Shown here: positions 36,512 through 44,670 of the stretch, in pieces | Position numbering within the stretch: position 1 is the stretch's first letter | Layout of the letters: every line of letters begins with the position of its first letter | Translations under genes and position numbers: made by a program | NCBI RefSeq assembly: GCF_963666675.1 | Contig: NZ_OY762929.1 | Location: 2,046,001-2,110,000, forward strand | DNA: 64,000 nt | Source of the DNA: an uncultured Desulfobacter sp. | Lineage (GTDB): Bacteria; Desulfobacterota; Desulfobacteria; Desulfobacterales; Desulfobacteraceae | Reading direction: 5' to 3' | The notes under the pieces: model-generated | Database searches by the model: none | What the model saw: only the letters and a program-made list of their open reading frames with translations | What the model was told of the DNA's origin: nothing

Positions 36512-37384
36512 TCAGTGGGTTTTGGGCTCCGGCATTTTGCGTTCATTATCAATTTGTAATGTCAGTGTTGCGGTCAGCTTCATCTGAAGATATTTATCTT
36601 TATCCTGTTCGGGGGCATCCTTTTTAATGAAATAGCGGATAAACCATCTGCCGGCGTTGGGCAGCAGAATGGAAACCCTTGGGCCCTCAACCGGGGTGTG
36701 CGGGTAAAAATTGTCCTCTGCCTGGGTGGAAAATCCCATGTATGTGGCATCCCACGAGCCTTTACCCGTATAGGGCTTGCCGTCCAGGTAGACATCAAGA
36801 TCCAGGGTGTCGCCGGGTTTGAGTCCAAACAGATTCTGCTCAGGCACCAGTTCCAACGGCAGGCCCAAATTGGCAGGGAAGGGCCCTGTGGGCGTCTCGC
36901 ATTTCACATAGGTTTTGGCGTATTGTTTGGAATAATAACTTTTAATCACCTGGCCGAGGCGGTTTTTAATCTGATCAATGGATTTTATGGCATGGCGCTC
37001 TTTACCGTTTTTGTCTTTGTAAAAGGTGTAGTACCCCGGCGTTGTTTCCGCGGTCAATCCCCATATCCCTGGCACATTGTAATCTACCATGTGCGAGTGC
37101 AGCCCTTTGCCGTCCATGATGTCAACGGTCTGGACCTGGCCGTTGGGCGCAATGACCTGGACCGTGTTCAGTTTTTTGCCCCGGATACCGTCCGCCACCG
37201 GTATGAAATGGCCGTAACAGAAAAAAAGAGGAAAGGCTTTGCCTTCACTGGCCTGGTATCGGGAAGACTGGATATAGAGGGTGTGGCTGAATGCACTGGT
37301 TGATGTCAGGCAGATCAGTATCGCCACCAGAACACTTGTTCGTCGGATTGAAAAATAAGGATGCGCCGGCGTGTGGAATTTCAT
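36512..37384 (-). CDS. DUF4198 periplasmic protein (nickel/cobalt-uptake associated)
   Basis: 290 residues. Signal peptide ending at TSAFSHTLY; the mature protein begins with His, as is usual for DUF4198. Beta-rich domain with FPLFFCYGHFIPVADGIRGK and a C-terminal AEDNFYPHTP...GRWFIRYFIKKDA segment. DUF4198 proteins are often encoded beside nickel or cobalt uptake systems. AAAGGAT precedes the ATG. The paralogue at 37671 and the NicO permease at 39114 are on the same strand. Confidence 0.8.
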   Translation of the reverse strand: MKFHTPAHPYFSIRRTSVLVAILICLTSTSAFSHTLYIQSSRYQASEGKAFPLFFCYGHFIPVADGIRGKKLNTVQVIAPNGQVQTVDIMDGKGLHSHMVDYNVPGIWGLTAETTPGYYTFYKDKNGKERHAIKSIDQIKNRLGQVIKSYYSKQYAKTYVKCETPTGPFPANLGLPLELVPEQNLFGLKPGDTLDLDVYLDGKPYTGKGSWDATYMGFSTQAEDNFYPHTPVEGPRVSILLPNAGRWFIRYFIKKDAPEQDKDKYLQMKLTATLTLQIDNERKMPEPKTH

Positions 37385-37451
37385 TCATAGATCCTTTTTA
37401 TTTGCGGGTAATCAGGGCTGTTTATGCCCTTGAAGGGCTTGGTTCCAACCT

Positions 37452-37530
37452 CGGCCATTGTAGGGGCAGGTCTCTGTGCCTGCCCGAACGGGGGCAACCA
37501 CAGGGGGGGGGCCCTACAAAGGATGGCCGA
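37452..37530 (+). repeat. Dispersed double-hairpin repeat, copy 1
   Basis: About 78 bp that recur at 45571-45647: GGCCATTGTAGGGGCAGG...CCTGCCC (hairpin 1), then CGGGGGCAACCACAGGGG...CCCTAC (hairpin 2), then ATGGCCG. This fills the 286-bp gap between the two DUF4198 genes. Confidence 0.75.
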
Positions 37531-37670
37531 TGTTGTTATCACGCCCGCCTTGAAGCGTTTGGAAGTGCCGGTCCCTCTTTTGAGGTTGGATACCATTGGG
37601 AGAAGAGATGATAACGTGTCTAAGAGAAGAATGGACCGGCACCGGCAAGCTTGGTTGCTTATTTCATGAT

Positions 37671-38483
37671 TTATTTCATATCCTGGGCCTGAATCCAGAT
37701 CACGGCATCCCGGGAGCACTCTTTGCCTTTAAAGGAGCCTTCGGGGTCAAGGCCTAACGCTGCAAATCCCCACCATCCGGCCTTGGGAATGCCAAAGGTG
37801 AATACGCCGTTGTCATCGGCAAAGATGGTCTGAAGTACAAAGGCGGGCTGGGGTGCAACGGCCGCCGCTTCCTTGGCAAAGGCTTTCTGGTCCAGCATCG
37901 GTTTGTGGTTCATGAATTCAATTTCAATTTCTGCGTTGGCCACGGGTTTTCCCTTGAACAGTACCTTGCCCTGGAATACGTTACCGGTCCAGCGGTCATA
38001 GGGTTTGCACAAAGGAACGATTTCACAGTCAAGTCCCACGGGTTCCATCCAGGCCCCCGGCTCGCCGCCCACATTGACGATCATTTTTGTGGTCTGCTGG
38101 ATGTAGGCATCTTCTTCGCTTTCATAATAGGGGGCCGGTACCAGGCAGAAGATGTGATCACCGCCTCTTGCGGAATATTCAGTCTCATAGGCTGCGCCTG
38201 AATTGGTCAGGCTGGTCCATGTGATGGGTTTCAGCGTTGGCAGAAGATCCGTTTTTTTAGGCGTATTTTCACCCCTTGAGCGGGTAACAAAAAATTGTTC
38301 CGGCGTACCCATGTCCATGGTGTGGCCCGCTTCAAATGGGTGGGTGAAAACGATGGCCAAAGGGATTTTTCCACCTTTGTTCAAGGCACTTTCCGGTGTG
38401 TAAATCATCTGGAAGTGGGCAAATGCAGGCACGGTAAGTGCCAGGATGGCCAGGGTGCTGATGGTAGTGACCAGTTGTTTCAT
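37671..38483 (-). CDS. DUF4198 periplasmic protein
   Basis: 270 residues. Signal peptide to AFAHFQM, mature N-terminus His-Phe as in NikK-like DUF4198 proteins. Contains PLAIVFTHPFEAGHTMDM and a terminal NGVFTFGIPKAGWWGFAAL. Residues able to bind metal (His, Met) cluster at the N-terminus. It is probably a metal-binding partner of the NicO-type permease (inference). It lies 40 bases downstream of the small secreted protein gene on the same strand. Confidence 0.82.
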   Translation of the reverse strand: MKQLVTTISTLAILALTVPAFAHFQMIYTPESALNKGGKIPLAIVFTHPFEAGHTMDMGTPEQFFVTRSRGENTPKKTDLLPTLKPITWTSLTNSGAAYETEYSARGGDHIFCLVPAPYYESEEDAYIQQTTKMIVNVGGEPGAWMEPVGLDCEIVPLCKPYDRWTGNVFQGKVLFKGKPVANAEIEIEFMNHKPMLDQKAFAKEAAAVAPQPAFVLQTIFADDNGVFTFGIPKAGWWGFAALGLDPEGSFKGKECSRDAVIWIQAQDMK

Positions 38484-38523
38484 TTTTAAAATAGTCTCCT
38501 TTACGTATTATTGAGTGAGCGGT

Positions 38524-38850
38524 CTACTCGGTGATTTCCTTGCCGTCCACGGCGATTTTGTGACCTTCCCCGGCGTCAAACTGTACCATGTAATCACCTG
38601 CGGGCTTGTCAAAGGTGAATTCACTGTCATCATTCATTTTACCCTGGATCAGCACCTTTCCGGCACCGTCCTCAACGCGCATCTGGACACCAGCGGCTGA
38701 GGAACCGTCGGAAAATCCGCCCTCGCAGGTCACGCTGCCGTCGCCGTTGTCATAGCAGGAACACAAGGGGGTGTGGGCTTGGGCCGCCGGGATCAGAAAT
38801 AATCCTAGGACCAGGGTGCTGAAGATGAATACGGATAATTTTTTTTTCAT
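38524..38850 (-). CDS. Small secreted protein of the metal-uptake cluster
   Basis: 108 residues from the ATG at 38850 (AAGGAG seven bases upstream). Cleavable signal (VFIFSTLVLGLFLIPAAQAH), then HTPLCSCYDNGDGSVTCEGG with three Cys, and a short beta-sandwich-like remainder ending in a DGKEITE tail. The His at the mature N-terminus parallels the DUF4198 neighbours, and the role may be comparable to NikL-type components (inference). 38851-39113 shows no gene. Confidence 0.75.
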   Translation of the reverse strand: MKKKLSVFIFSTLVLGLFLIPAAQAHTPLCSCYDNGDGSVTCEGGFSDGSSAAGVQMRVEDGAGKVLIQGKMNDDSEFTFDKPAGDYMVQFDAGEGHKIAVDGKEITE

Positions 38851-39113
38851 TTTTTTCTCCTTAGAAAGATTTGCAAACATATTACCCGTCAGGCGATTAA
38901 CTGGAATAAAGGCCTGCCGGGCAGGTTTGAATTCTGATTTTGTTGCATAAATGCATTAATTTAAAAAAACAATTCTTTGTCTCTAAAACCATTTGTATTT
39001 GCTATCCAAAGTCTTTGTTAGTTCGATCTAAACTACAAGCGAAAACCTTATTTTCATTATTTTGCCTTTTTGTCAACGGTTTTTTGAATTTTGTTAAAAT
39101 TGAAGGTTGGTGT

Positions 39114-40151
39114 CTAAGCGTTTAAGACTGTGAGCAGGAGCATAAGAGATAGGGCGGATAAGATTAAGCCTGTCAGGGCTTCAAGGATGTCTCCGGCATT
39201 GTGTGCAAAGCCAAAGCGCCTGGACAATGGGGACAGAATGGATGCTTTGCCGGCCACGGCAACCAGCACGACCAGCGACAGTGTTGCGGCCATGCCAAGG
39301 GTGATGGCGCAGGCCAGCATCATGCCGAACCCGGGCAACCCTAAGGAGATACAAAACAGGACGGATAGTACAACCCCGGGGCAGGGGATCATGCCCATGA
39401 ACACAGCGGGCAGGATGGATTTGATATCCACAGGTGACGCATGATCCGATTGAGCTGTCTTGAATACCGGCAGTTTGCGCAAAAAAAGAAACAGACCCAG
39501 AGCAATAATCAGTGAATAGCTTGCGATCTGGGTGGTCCGGGTCACCGAGTCAAGGGTGCCTGACATGGATGCCTGCAGCACATATTTGACGCAAAATACG
39601 AGGAGCGCCCCGGACATCCCATGGCTGAATGCCAGAGCATTGCCAAAGGCCAGGGCACGGGCAAGTGTCGGTTTAATTGAGACGATATATGACAGGGCAA
39701 GGGCCTTGCCGTGACCGGGACCGGCGGAGTGCACCATCCCGTAAACGAAACCCGCTGCCAGAACCCATAAAAGCGGACCGGTTTTTCCGCTCTCTTTTGC
39801 CTGCCGGATCAGTGCCGTCATTTTTTTCTTGATTTTCATTTGAAAAGAGATGACGCGTTCCATTATGTTTGACGATCGATCCGCCGGGGTCGGCGTCGGG
39901 GACGTGGGTCTATCGGGCGCGGCTTGCAACCTGCCGTCCTGGTGTTGGGAGGCAGGTTTTGTGCTTTTCTGGGTAAAGGGATTGGCCCGGGCAGTGCCCG
40001 ATGTGACAAAAAAAAGGCCCCACGCCATACCGCCGAGGATGATAAAAACAGGCAGGAAGCGCTTGAACAAAGATCTGTTCGCAATCAGGATGTAGGAGAT
40101 ATCAGGAATCATAAAAAGGCTCATAGGTGATGCGCGTTGTTTTTTCAACAC
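39114..40151 (-). CDS. NicO/RcnA-type nickel/cobalt transporter
   Basis: 345 residues. Six or seven membrane helices; the family signature appears as GMVHSAGPGHGKALALSY, with a second motif ALAFSHGMSGALLVF and a third MGMIPCPGVVLSVL. A Pro/Thr/His-rich linker precedes the first core helix. In a sulfate reducer nickel serves hydrogenases and CO dehydrogenase, so import seems likelier than export, but NicO proteins do either. The start is unclear (GTG at 40151, ATG at 40124 or 40112). 40152-40605 between this gene and the divergent one at 40606 holds no gene and no promoter I can defend. Confidence 0.85.
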   Translation of the reverse strand: MLKKQRASPMSLFMIPDISYILIANRSLFKRFLPVFIILGGMAWGLFFVTSGTARANPFTQKSTKPASQHQDGRLQAAPDRPTSPTPTPADRSSNIMERVISFQMKIKKKMTALIRQAKESGKTGPLLWVLAAGFVYGMVHSAGPGHGKALALSYIVSIKPTLARALAFGNALAFSHGMSGALLVFCVKYVLQASMSGTLDSVTRTTQIASYSLIIALGLFLFLRKLPVFKTAQSDHASPVDIKSILPAVFMGMIPCPGVVLSVLFCISLGLPGFGMMLACAITLGMAATLSLVVLVAVAGKASILSPLSRRFGFAHNAGDILEALTGLILSALSLMLLLTVLNA

Positions 40152-40605
40152 CTGCTACCACAAGTAAGGTCGCAAAGCAAATCGATTAAACGAAATTATT
40201 TGACCTTCGGTACCTTGTTTCCGGTGGCTTAAATCCCTGTCAAACGTGCATTTAAACCATTGATACGCCTTGTATTTGCGTCTGTTTACCCCGCCGTTTT
40301 TGTTCAATTTATTTTAACGCTATTTCCTAAAAAATTTAACTTTATGCAAAATCCCCATTGTCTGTTTTTATATCAGTATGTTATTAGAGTCGGGGATATA
40401 TTATGTGAAAGTCCAGATACATCGTTACGCGACTTTCATGCTCGGTTACGGGTTGAATGGGCATTGACAGGCCACGTTCGCCCATGGCTGATATATTACC
40501 GGTTACCCCCATGAAATGACTGTGTGCCGACGGGCGTTTCCCGTTGTATATAAATTGATGAATAATACCCGTAAATCATTAAACAAAACCAAATAAGGAG
40601 AGATT

Positions 40606-42519
40606 ATGGGACTCAAAGAAGAACTGGAAGAGAAAGCGGAAAGCTGTGATGCACCGGAAGAATACATTGGTGTGGCCAAGGAGATCGTAACAGGCCTGGA
40701 TGACAAGGACTGGGCCGTGGAACTGATGGAAGAGGGTGCAGAGTGGGCCCAGACCTATGACGAAGCCGTGGTGTATGCCGAAGCTGCCAAGGAGATTATC
40801 GGTGATGACGACGTTGTGGGTAACTTTCTTTCCAATGCTAAGATGCTGTGCATGAGCGCTGCGGATTTCATCGGTCTTGGTTCTGCTGCAGGCAAACTGG
40901 GCCTGGACGATATGGCCAAGGAGATGAATGAAGCGGCCATGGGCAAATGCACCAAGCTCAACGATTTCCTTAATCTGAGTAACGAACTGGCCAAAACCGA
41001 TCCGGAGATGGCCCAGCAGGTTATGGACAAGGCCTTTGAAAAATGCACCCAGCCCGAAGATTTTGTCTCCTTTGCCAAATCCATCCTGGACAGCACCAAA
41101 GATAAGGACAAGGCTAAAGAAATTTATGAAAAGGGTATTGACGCCGCCAAAACCGCTGAAGGGTTCAGCGCCCTTGCCGCCGGTGCCATCAAAGATCTGG
41201 GCGATAAGGATTTTGCCCGGGCCATCTATGAAAAGGCCGCCGGTTCCCTGGAAAAAGGCGACGAGCTGCTCAAGTTTGCTGAAATCGTCAAGGCGCAGCT
41301 GGATGACAATGAGTTTACCCTGTCTGTCTATAAAAAAGCCGAAGAAAAGTATGCCAAGTTTGAAGAGTACCTGAAACTGGCCAAGGCAAGCTTTGAAAAT
41401 ACCGGTGACGCAGCGTTTGCCTCAAGCGTTTACCAGAAAGCGGCTGCCACCAATCCCGACTGTGGTCAGCTGGTTTCCCTGGCCCTGGCCATGGCCAATG
41501 ACCTGGGCGATACCGCCGCAGCACTGCCGGTACTGAAACAGGCCCAGGCTGCCGTGAAAAACAATGCCGATTTCCTTAAAACCGCAGATGCCATTCTTGA
41601 AGTGGGCAAAGACGACAAAGCATGGACCGATTCCATTGCTTTTCAGAAAGCCAAACGCGAAGAGTTTGGAAAAATGTACGATGACTTTGCCCTGCGGGAA
41701 AATGAAATCAAAAATTGCGCGCCCATGCGCCTTCTGGCCGGGGAAGTATTTGAAAAAACCGCTGATAAATTTTATGCAGCCAAATTGTATAAGAAGACTG
41801 AAAACCTTACCATTTATTTCAGCGATTCCATCAAGCTTGCTGCCGCCATCCATGCGGACCTCGGTGATGCCGAATGGATCAAAGAGATCTATGCGGCGCT
41901 TCTGGACAAATGCAAAAGCTATGGTGATTACAACACCTTGACCACTGCCATCAAGGATACCCTTGGGGACAGTGCCTGGGTAAAACAGATCTATTCAGGC
42001 CTGGAGTCAAAAGCTACTGGAAACGGTGACATCATGAAGCTTGCCACCGTGGCCATTGACAAGTTCGATGATAAAGAGTGGGCCCAAAAACTGGTCAGCA
42101 AGGCAGCCGGCAAAGCCAAGACCGTTTATGACTTTACCTTTGCAGGCAGTGCGACCCTGAATCTGCTTGGCGACAAGGAAGGCGCAATGGCACTGTATAA
42201 ATCCGCCGAAGGCCTTTGCCGCAGCAAACAGGATTATGCCGCTCTGATCGCATTGGTTAAACAGCAGACCGCTGAAAAGTCCATCCTTTCCGAACTGCTG
42301 GTACTGGGCCGCGCAAAATTGACCGAGTTCACCGACCAGCTCTTTTTGGCTGAAGCTTTACTGGTTGACGCCGCAGATGCAGAGAATGCCGCAGCTGTTT
42401 ACGAAGAGGCGGAAGCAAACGCCTTGAGCAATGAGACATTGTCCCAGCTGGGTACCAGCATTTCAGGCCGTATGGGTGACGCAAAATGGGCATCCCGTAT
42501 TTTGGCTAAGATTAAATAA
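40606..42519 (+). CDS. Cytoplasmic helical-repeat protein with exact 34-residue period
   Basis: 637 residues, acidic, no signal peptide. At least eight consecutive segments of exactly 34 residues can be aligned on L-G-D-x-x-[WFA]-A-x-x-[IV]-Y-x-K-A...D-x-x-x-L-A, for example LGDKDFARAIYEKAAGSLEK, LDDNEFTLSVYKKAEEKYAK and LGDAEWIKEIYAALLDKCKS. A 34-residue period is that of tetratricopeptide repeats, so an alpha-solenoid scaffold is likely, although the canonical TPR residues are only partly kept. A strong AAGGAGAG site precedes the ATG. Function unknown. It stands alone, followed by a terminator at 42633-42676. Confidence 0.8.
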   Translation: MGLKEELEEKAESCDAPEEYIGVAKEIVTGLDDKDWAVELMEEGAEWAQTYDEAVVYAEAAKEIIGDDDVVGNFLSNAKMLCMSAADFIGLGSAAGKLGLDDMAKEMNEAAMGKCTKLNDFLNLSNELAKTDPEMAQQVMDKAFEKCTQPEDFVSFAKSILDSTKDKDKAKEIYEKGIDAAKTAEGFSALAAGAIKDLGDKDFARAIYEKAAGSLEKGDELLKFAEIVKAQLDDNEFTLSVYKKAEEKYAKFEEYLKLAKASFENTGDAAFASSVYQKAAATNPDCGQLVSLALAMANDLGDTAAALPVLKQAQAAVKNNADFLKTADAILEVGKDDKAWTDSIAFQKAKREEFGKMYDDFALRENEIKNCAPMRLLAGEVFEKTADKFYAAKLYKKTENLTIYFSDSIKLAAAIHADLGDAEWIKEIYAALLDKCKSYGDYNTLTTAIKDTLGDSAWVKQIYSGLESKATGNGDIMKLATVAIDKFDDKEWAQKLVSKAAGKAKTVYDFTFAGSATLNLLGDKEGAMALYKSAEGLCRSKQDYAALIALVKQQTAEKSILSELLVLGRAKLTEFTDQLFLAEALLVDAADAENAAAVYEEAEANALSNETLSQLGTSISGRMGDAKWASRILAKIK

Positions 42520-42632
42520 GTTATGTTTATGAAACTTTTTTGTTGACAAATTATAAAATAATGGTAGGTTGTACTTAACGCCACGTTTCGAATTGAAAAA
42601 CGGGCTGCATAACCTCCTTATTATCCTTAAAA

Positions 42633-42676
42633 GATCAGCCACCGGATTTGCCACCCGGCGGCTGATCTTTTTTTTT
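42633..42676. terminator. Bidirectional Rho-independent terminator
   Basis: GATCAGCC (42633-42640) and GGCTGATC (42660-42667) with nine or more T after it on the plus strand and a matching A-run (AAAA before) for the minus strand. It separates the convergent helical-repeat and DUF5320 genes. Confidence 0.85.
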
Positions 42677-42729
42677 GTAGATTGTCTGGTTGAAAAGACT
42701 TGCCCTTTCAACCCGGCATCTGCAGATGA

Positions 42730-43047
42730 TTATTTCTCTTCGGGCAGGTCATTGAGCTGTGCTTTAATGGCCTTGAGTTCGTCTTCCAGCATCCTGGCCC
42801 GGTCCTGGAGGACGGCTTCATTGACGGCGCCGGTTACAGGGGCGGCCGCCTGGCCGAACCCGCGGCCCATGCCGCGCCCCATACCTCTGCCGCCGCCGAA
42901 TCCCCGGCCGCATCCACGACCGCCGTACCCTGCACCAAAACCTGCGCCGTACCCGGCACCGGTAGTGTTGCGGTTGCCGCAAACGCCCTGAGCTTTTCCG
43001 GTCATGGGTCCCAATCCTTGTGGTCCTCTTTGATTAAATCCCGGCAT
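42730..43047 (-). CDS. DUF5320 Gly/Arg-rich small protein
   Basis: 105 residues from the ATG at 43047 (AAAGGAG eight bases upstream). N-terminal MPGFNQRGPQGLGPMTGK is the DUF5320 signature. It is followed by a GYGAGFGAGYGGRGCGRGFG low-complexity run and a C-terminal coiled coil (RARMLEDELKAIKAQLNDL). Family members are often encoded near NifX/NifB-like or Mrp iron-sulfur proteins in anaerobes; no such partner is adjacent. Promoter and operator candidates lie at 43143-43212. Confidence 0.85.
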   Translation of the reverse strand: MPGFNQRGPQGLGPMTGKAQGVCGNRNTTGAGYGAGFGAGYGGRGCGRGFGGGRGMGRGMGRGFGQAAAPVTGAVNEAVLQDRARMLEDELKAIKAQLNDLPEEK

Positions 43048-43142
43048 GATATTGTCTCCTTTCAATTTTATTTTATCAGGGTCTTTGGCCCTGTGGTTAG
43101 CGTGTCGACCCTAACTTCTTTGGTCGACGCGGATAATCGTTT

Positions 43143-43212
43143 TGATCATTTGATCATAATATAGAGTTGCCTTGGGGGTGTGTCAAGAAAAATAATGGTC
43201 AAATGATCATTA
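43143..43212 (-). promoter_or_regulatory. Promoter and paired operator sites for the DUF5320 gene
   Basis: On the minus strand TTGACA (43186-43181) and TATATT (43163-43158) are exactly 17 bases apart. TGATCATTTGATCAT just downstream (43143-43157) and a near-copy in the opposite orientation upstream (about 43194-43212, TGATCATTTGACCATT) flank the promoter, a typical two-operator arrangement. The regulator is unknown. Confidence 0.65.
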
Positions 43213-43486
43213 TTTTTTTCACGTATCCGCATCAGGCACCCATGACGCGGCCGCTGTGGTGGCAGATCACTAGTGCCGGTGACCAGATCGTCTACAGATT
43301 AAATATAAAGCTAATGGCAGGGACACATTTTCGTAACACAAGTTATATAGCTTTCACCCAGGTTGCATTAAGGTGGACTTAGATCATTTTGATGCGTTTA
43401 AAATCTCCATTTTAATGACAACGGAAAAAACAGTTCATATTCTCTTTGTTGCATTTCAATTCCATGTCCTTATTTCTCTATTTTAA

Positions 43487-43526
43487 CCAGGCCGTCTGAC
43501 TCCCTTCAGGCGGCCTGGCCCTTTTT
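43487..43526 (+). terminator. Rho-independent terminator without an assigned gene
   Basis: CCAGGCCGTCTGA / TCAGGCGGCCTGG (12 of 13 pairs Watson-Crick, one G-T) followed by CCCTTTTTT. No ORF precedes it on the plus strand between 43213 and 43486; that stretch holds nothing I recognise. Confidence 0.8.
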
Positions 43527-43592
43527 TGTTTTCCCGCCTGCAAAATTGTTTGCAAATCGCTCAAAGAATTGAATGAAGGTGCGTATTTTGAC

Positions 43593-43628
43593 TTGACCGC
43601 AATATAGTAGTTACTATAATAGTCACTA
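43593..43628 (+). promoter_or_regulatory. azlC promoter overlapped by two TAGTNACTA operators
   Basis: TTGACC (43593-43598), 16-base spacer, perfect TATAAT (43615-43620). The palindromes TAGTTACTA (43608-43616) and TAGTCACTA (43620-43628), 12 bases apart, cover the -10 region and start point. The TrmB-type regulator at 44671, encoded in the same operon, is the natural candidate to bind them (inference). Confidence 0.65.
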
Positions 43629-43651
43629 AATTTGATCAGGAGAACATATCA

Positions 43652-44356
43652 ATGCATCAGTCAGACACCCGGGAAGCATTGAAAGCCGGGATTCCCATAT
43701 TTATCGGATATTTTCCGGCCGCCGTGGCCTTTGGTATTCTGGCCCGGACCACAGGCACTTCACTGGTGGAGGCCATGTTGTTTTCCATTGTGGTCTTTGC
43801 CGGGGCCAGCCAGTTTATCGCCTTAAATCTTCTGGCAACGGGCATGGGACCGGTGGGTATTGTCCTGACCACCTTACTGGTGAATTTCAGGCATTTTCTC
43901 ATGAGCGCCTATCTGTCCACCCGGATTTGTGAACCCGCGGTAAAATATTATCTGCCCATGGCGTTTGGGGTGACCGATGAAACCTTTTCCGTCATGTCTT
44001 TTACCCCCGGAAAATTGACCCGGCAGTTTGTCATGCTTTTGGAACTGATTGCGTACAGCGGTTGGGTCTGCGGCACCCTGGCCGGATTTGTGCTGGGCAG
44101 ATTTATGCCTGCCGTCCTCACCCAGAGTATGGGGGTGGCCCTGTATGCCCTTCTTTTGGCGATCCTTATGCCGGAACTGAAAACATCTTTGCGTTCTTTT
44201 GTCCTGGCCGTTGCCGCCGGGCTATTGAACTGGTTTCTGGTGACGGTTGATGTGTTGCCAAAAGGGTGGAGTATCATTGTTTGTATCCTGGTGGTTGCCT
44301 CTGCTGGCGCATTGTTTAACCCAGGTTTTGTAAAGGAGGGTCATGTTGATGGATAA
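43652..44356 (+). CDS. azlC: AzlC-family branched-chain amino acid permease
   Basis: 234 residues with about six membrane helices and the AzlC signature region GIPIFIGYFPAAVAFGILAR, FAGASQFIALNLLATG and NFRHFLMSAYLS. With AzlD it forms an exporter, as for leucine/valine analogues in the BrnFE/AzlCD systems. It is the first gene of an azlC-azlD-trmB-like operon and overlaps azlD. The promoter lies directly upstream. Confidence 0.92.
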   Translation: MHQSDTREALKAGIPIFIGYFPAAVAFGILARTTGTSLVEAMLFSIVVFAGASQFIALNLLATGMGPVGIVLTTLLVNFRHFLMSAYLSTRICEPAVKYYLPMAFGVTDETFSVMSFTPGKLTRQFVMLLELIAYSGWVCGTLAGFVLGRFMPAVLTQSMGVALYALLLAILMPELKTSLRSFVLAVAAGLLNWFLVTVDVLPKGWSIIVCILVVASAGALFNPGFVKEGHVDG

Positions 44357-44654
44357 AAGTCTGATCCCTTTGATTTTCAGCATGGCTGCGGTCACCTATG
44401 GTCCGCGCCTGGCCCCGTTTCTTTTTTTTAGAAATGCCCGGATACCCGCCCGTCTGGATGCTTTTTTAAAGTGTATCCCTGTGGCTGCCATTGGTGCACT
44501 GATCGTGCCCGGCGTTTTTACGGCCACACCTGATTTGCCCTGGGCCGGTGTTGCCGGCATGGGCTTTACCTTGGTTTACGGTTTTTTTAGGGGGGGGATT
44601 ATTGTGCCGGTGCTTGGGGCCGTCGCTGTCTCCTGGATGGTTTTAAGTCTCTGA
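44343..44654 (+). CDS. azlD: AzlD-family small permease subunit
   Basis: 103 residues, three hydrophobic helices, with the AzlD features TYGPRLAPFLFFRNARIP and LDAFLKCIPVAAIGALIVPG. The frame overlaps azlC by 14 bases; the ATG at 44349 is an alternative start. It is the partner subunit of AzlC. Confidence 0.9.
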   Translation: MLMDKSLIPLIFSMAAVTYGPRLAPFLFFRNARIPARLDAFLKCIPVAAIGALIVPGVFTATPDLPWAGVAGMGFTLVYGFFRGGIIVPVLGAVAVSWMVLSL

Positions 44655-44670
44655 ACTGTGGATTTTTATT

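Noticed and set aside
37381..37719. Open frames in the gap between the DUF4198 genes
   Set aside because: They arise from the GC-rich hairpin repeat and read as low-complexity sequence.
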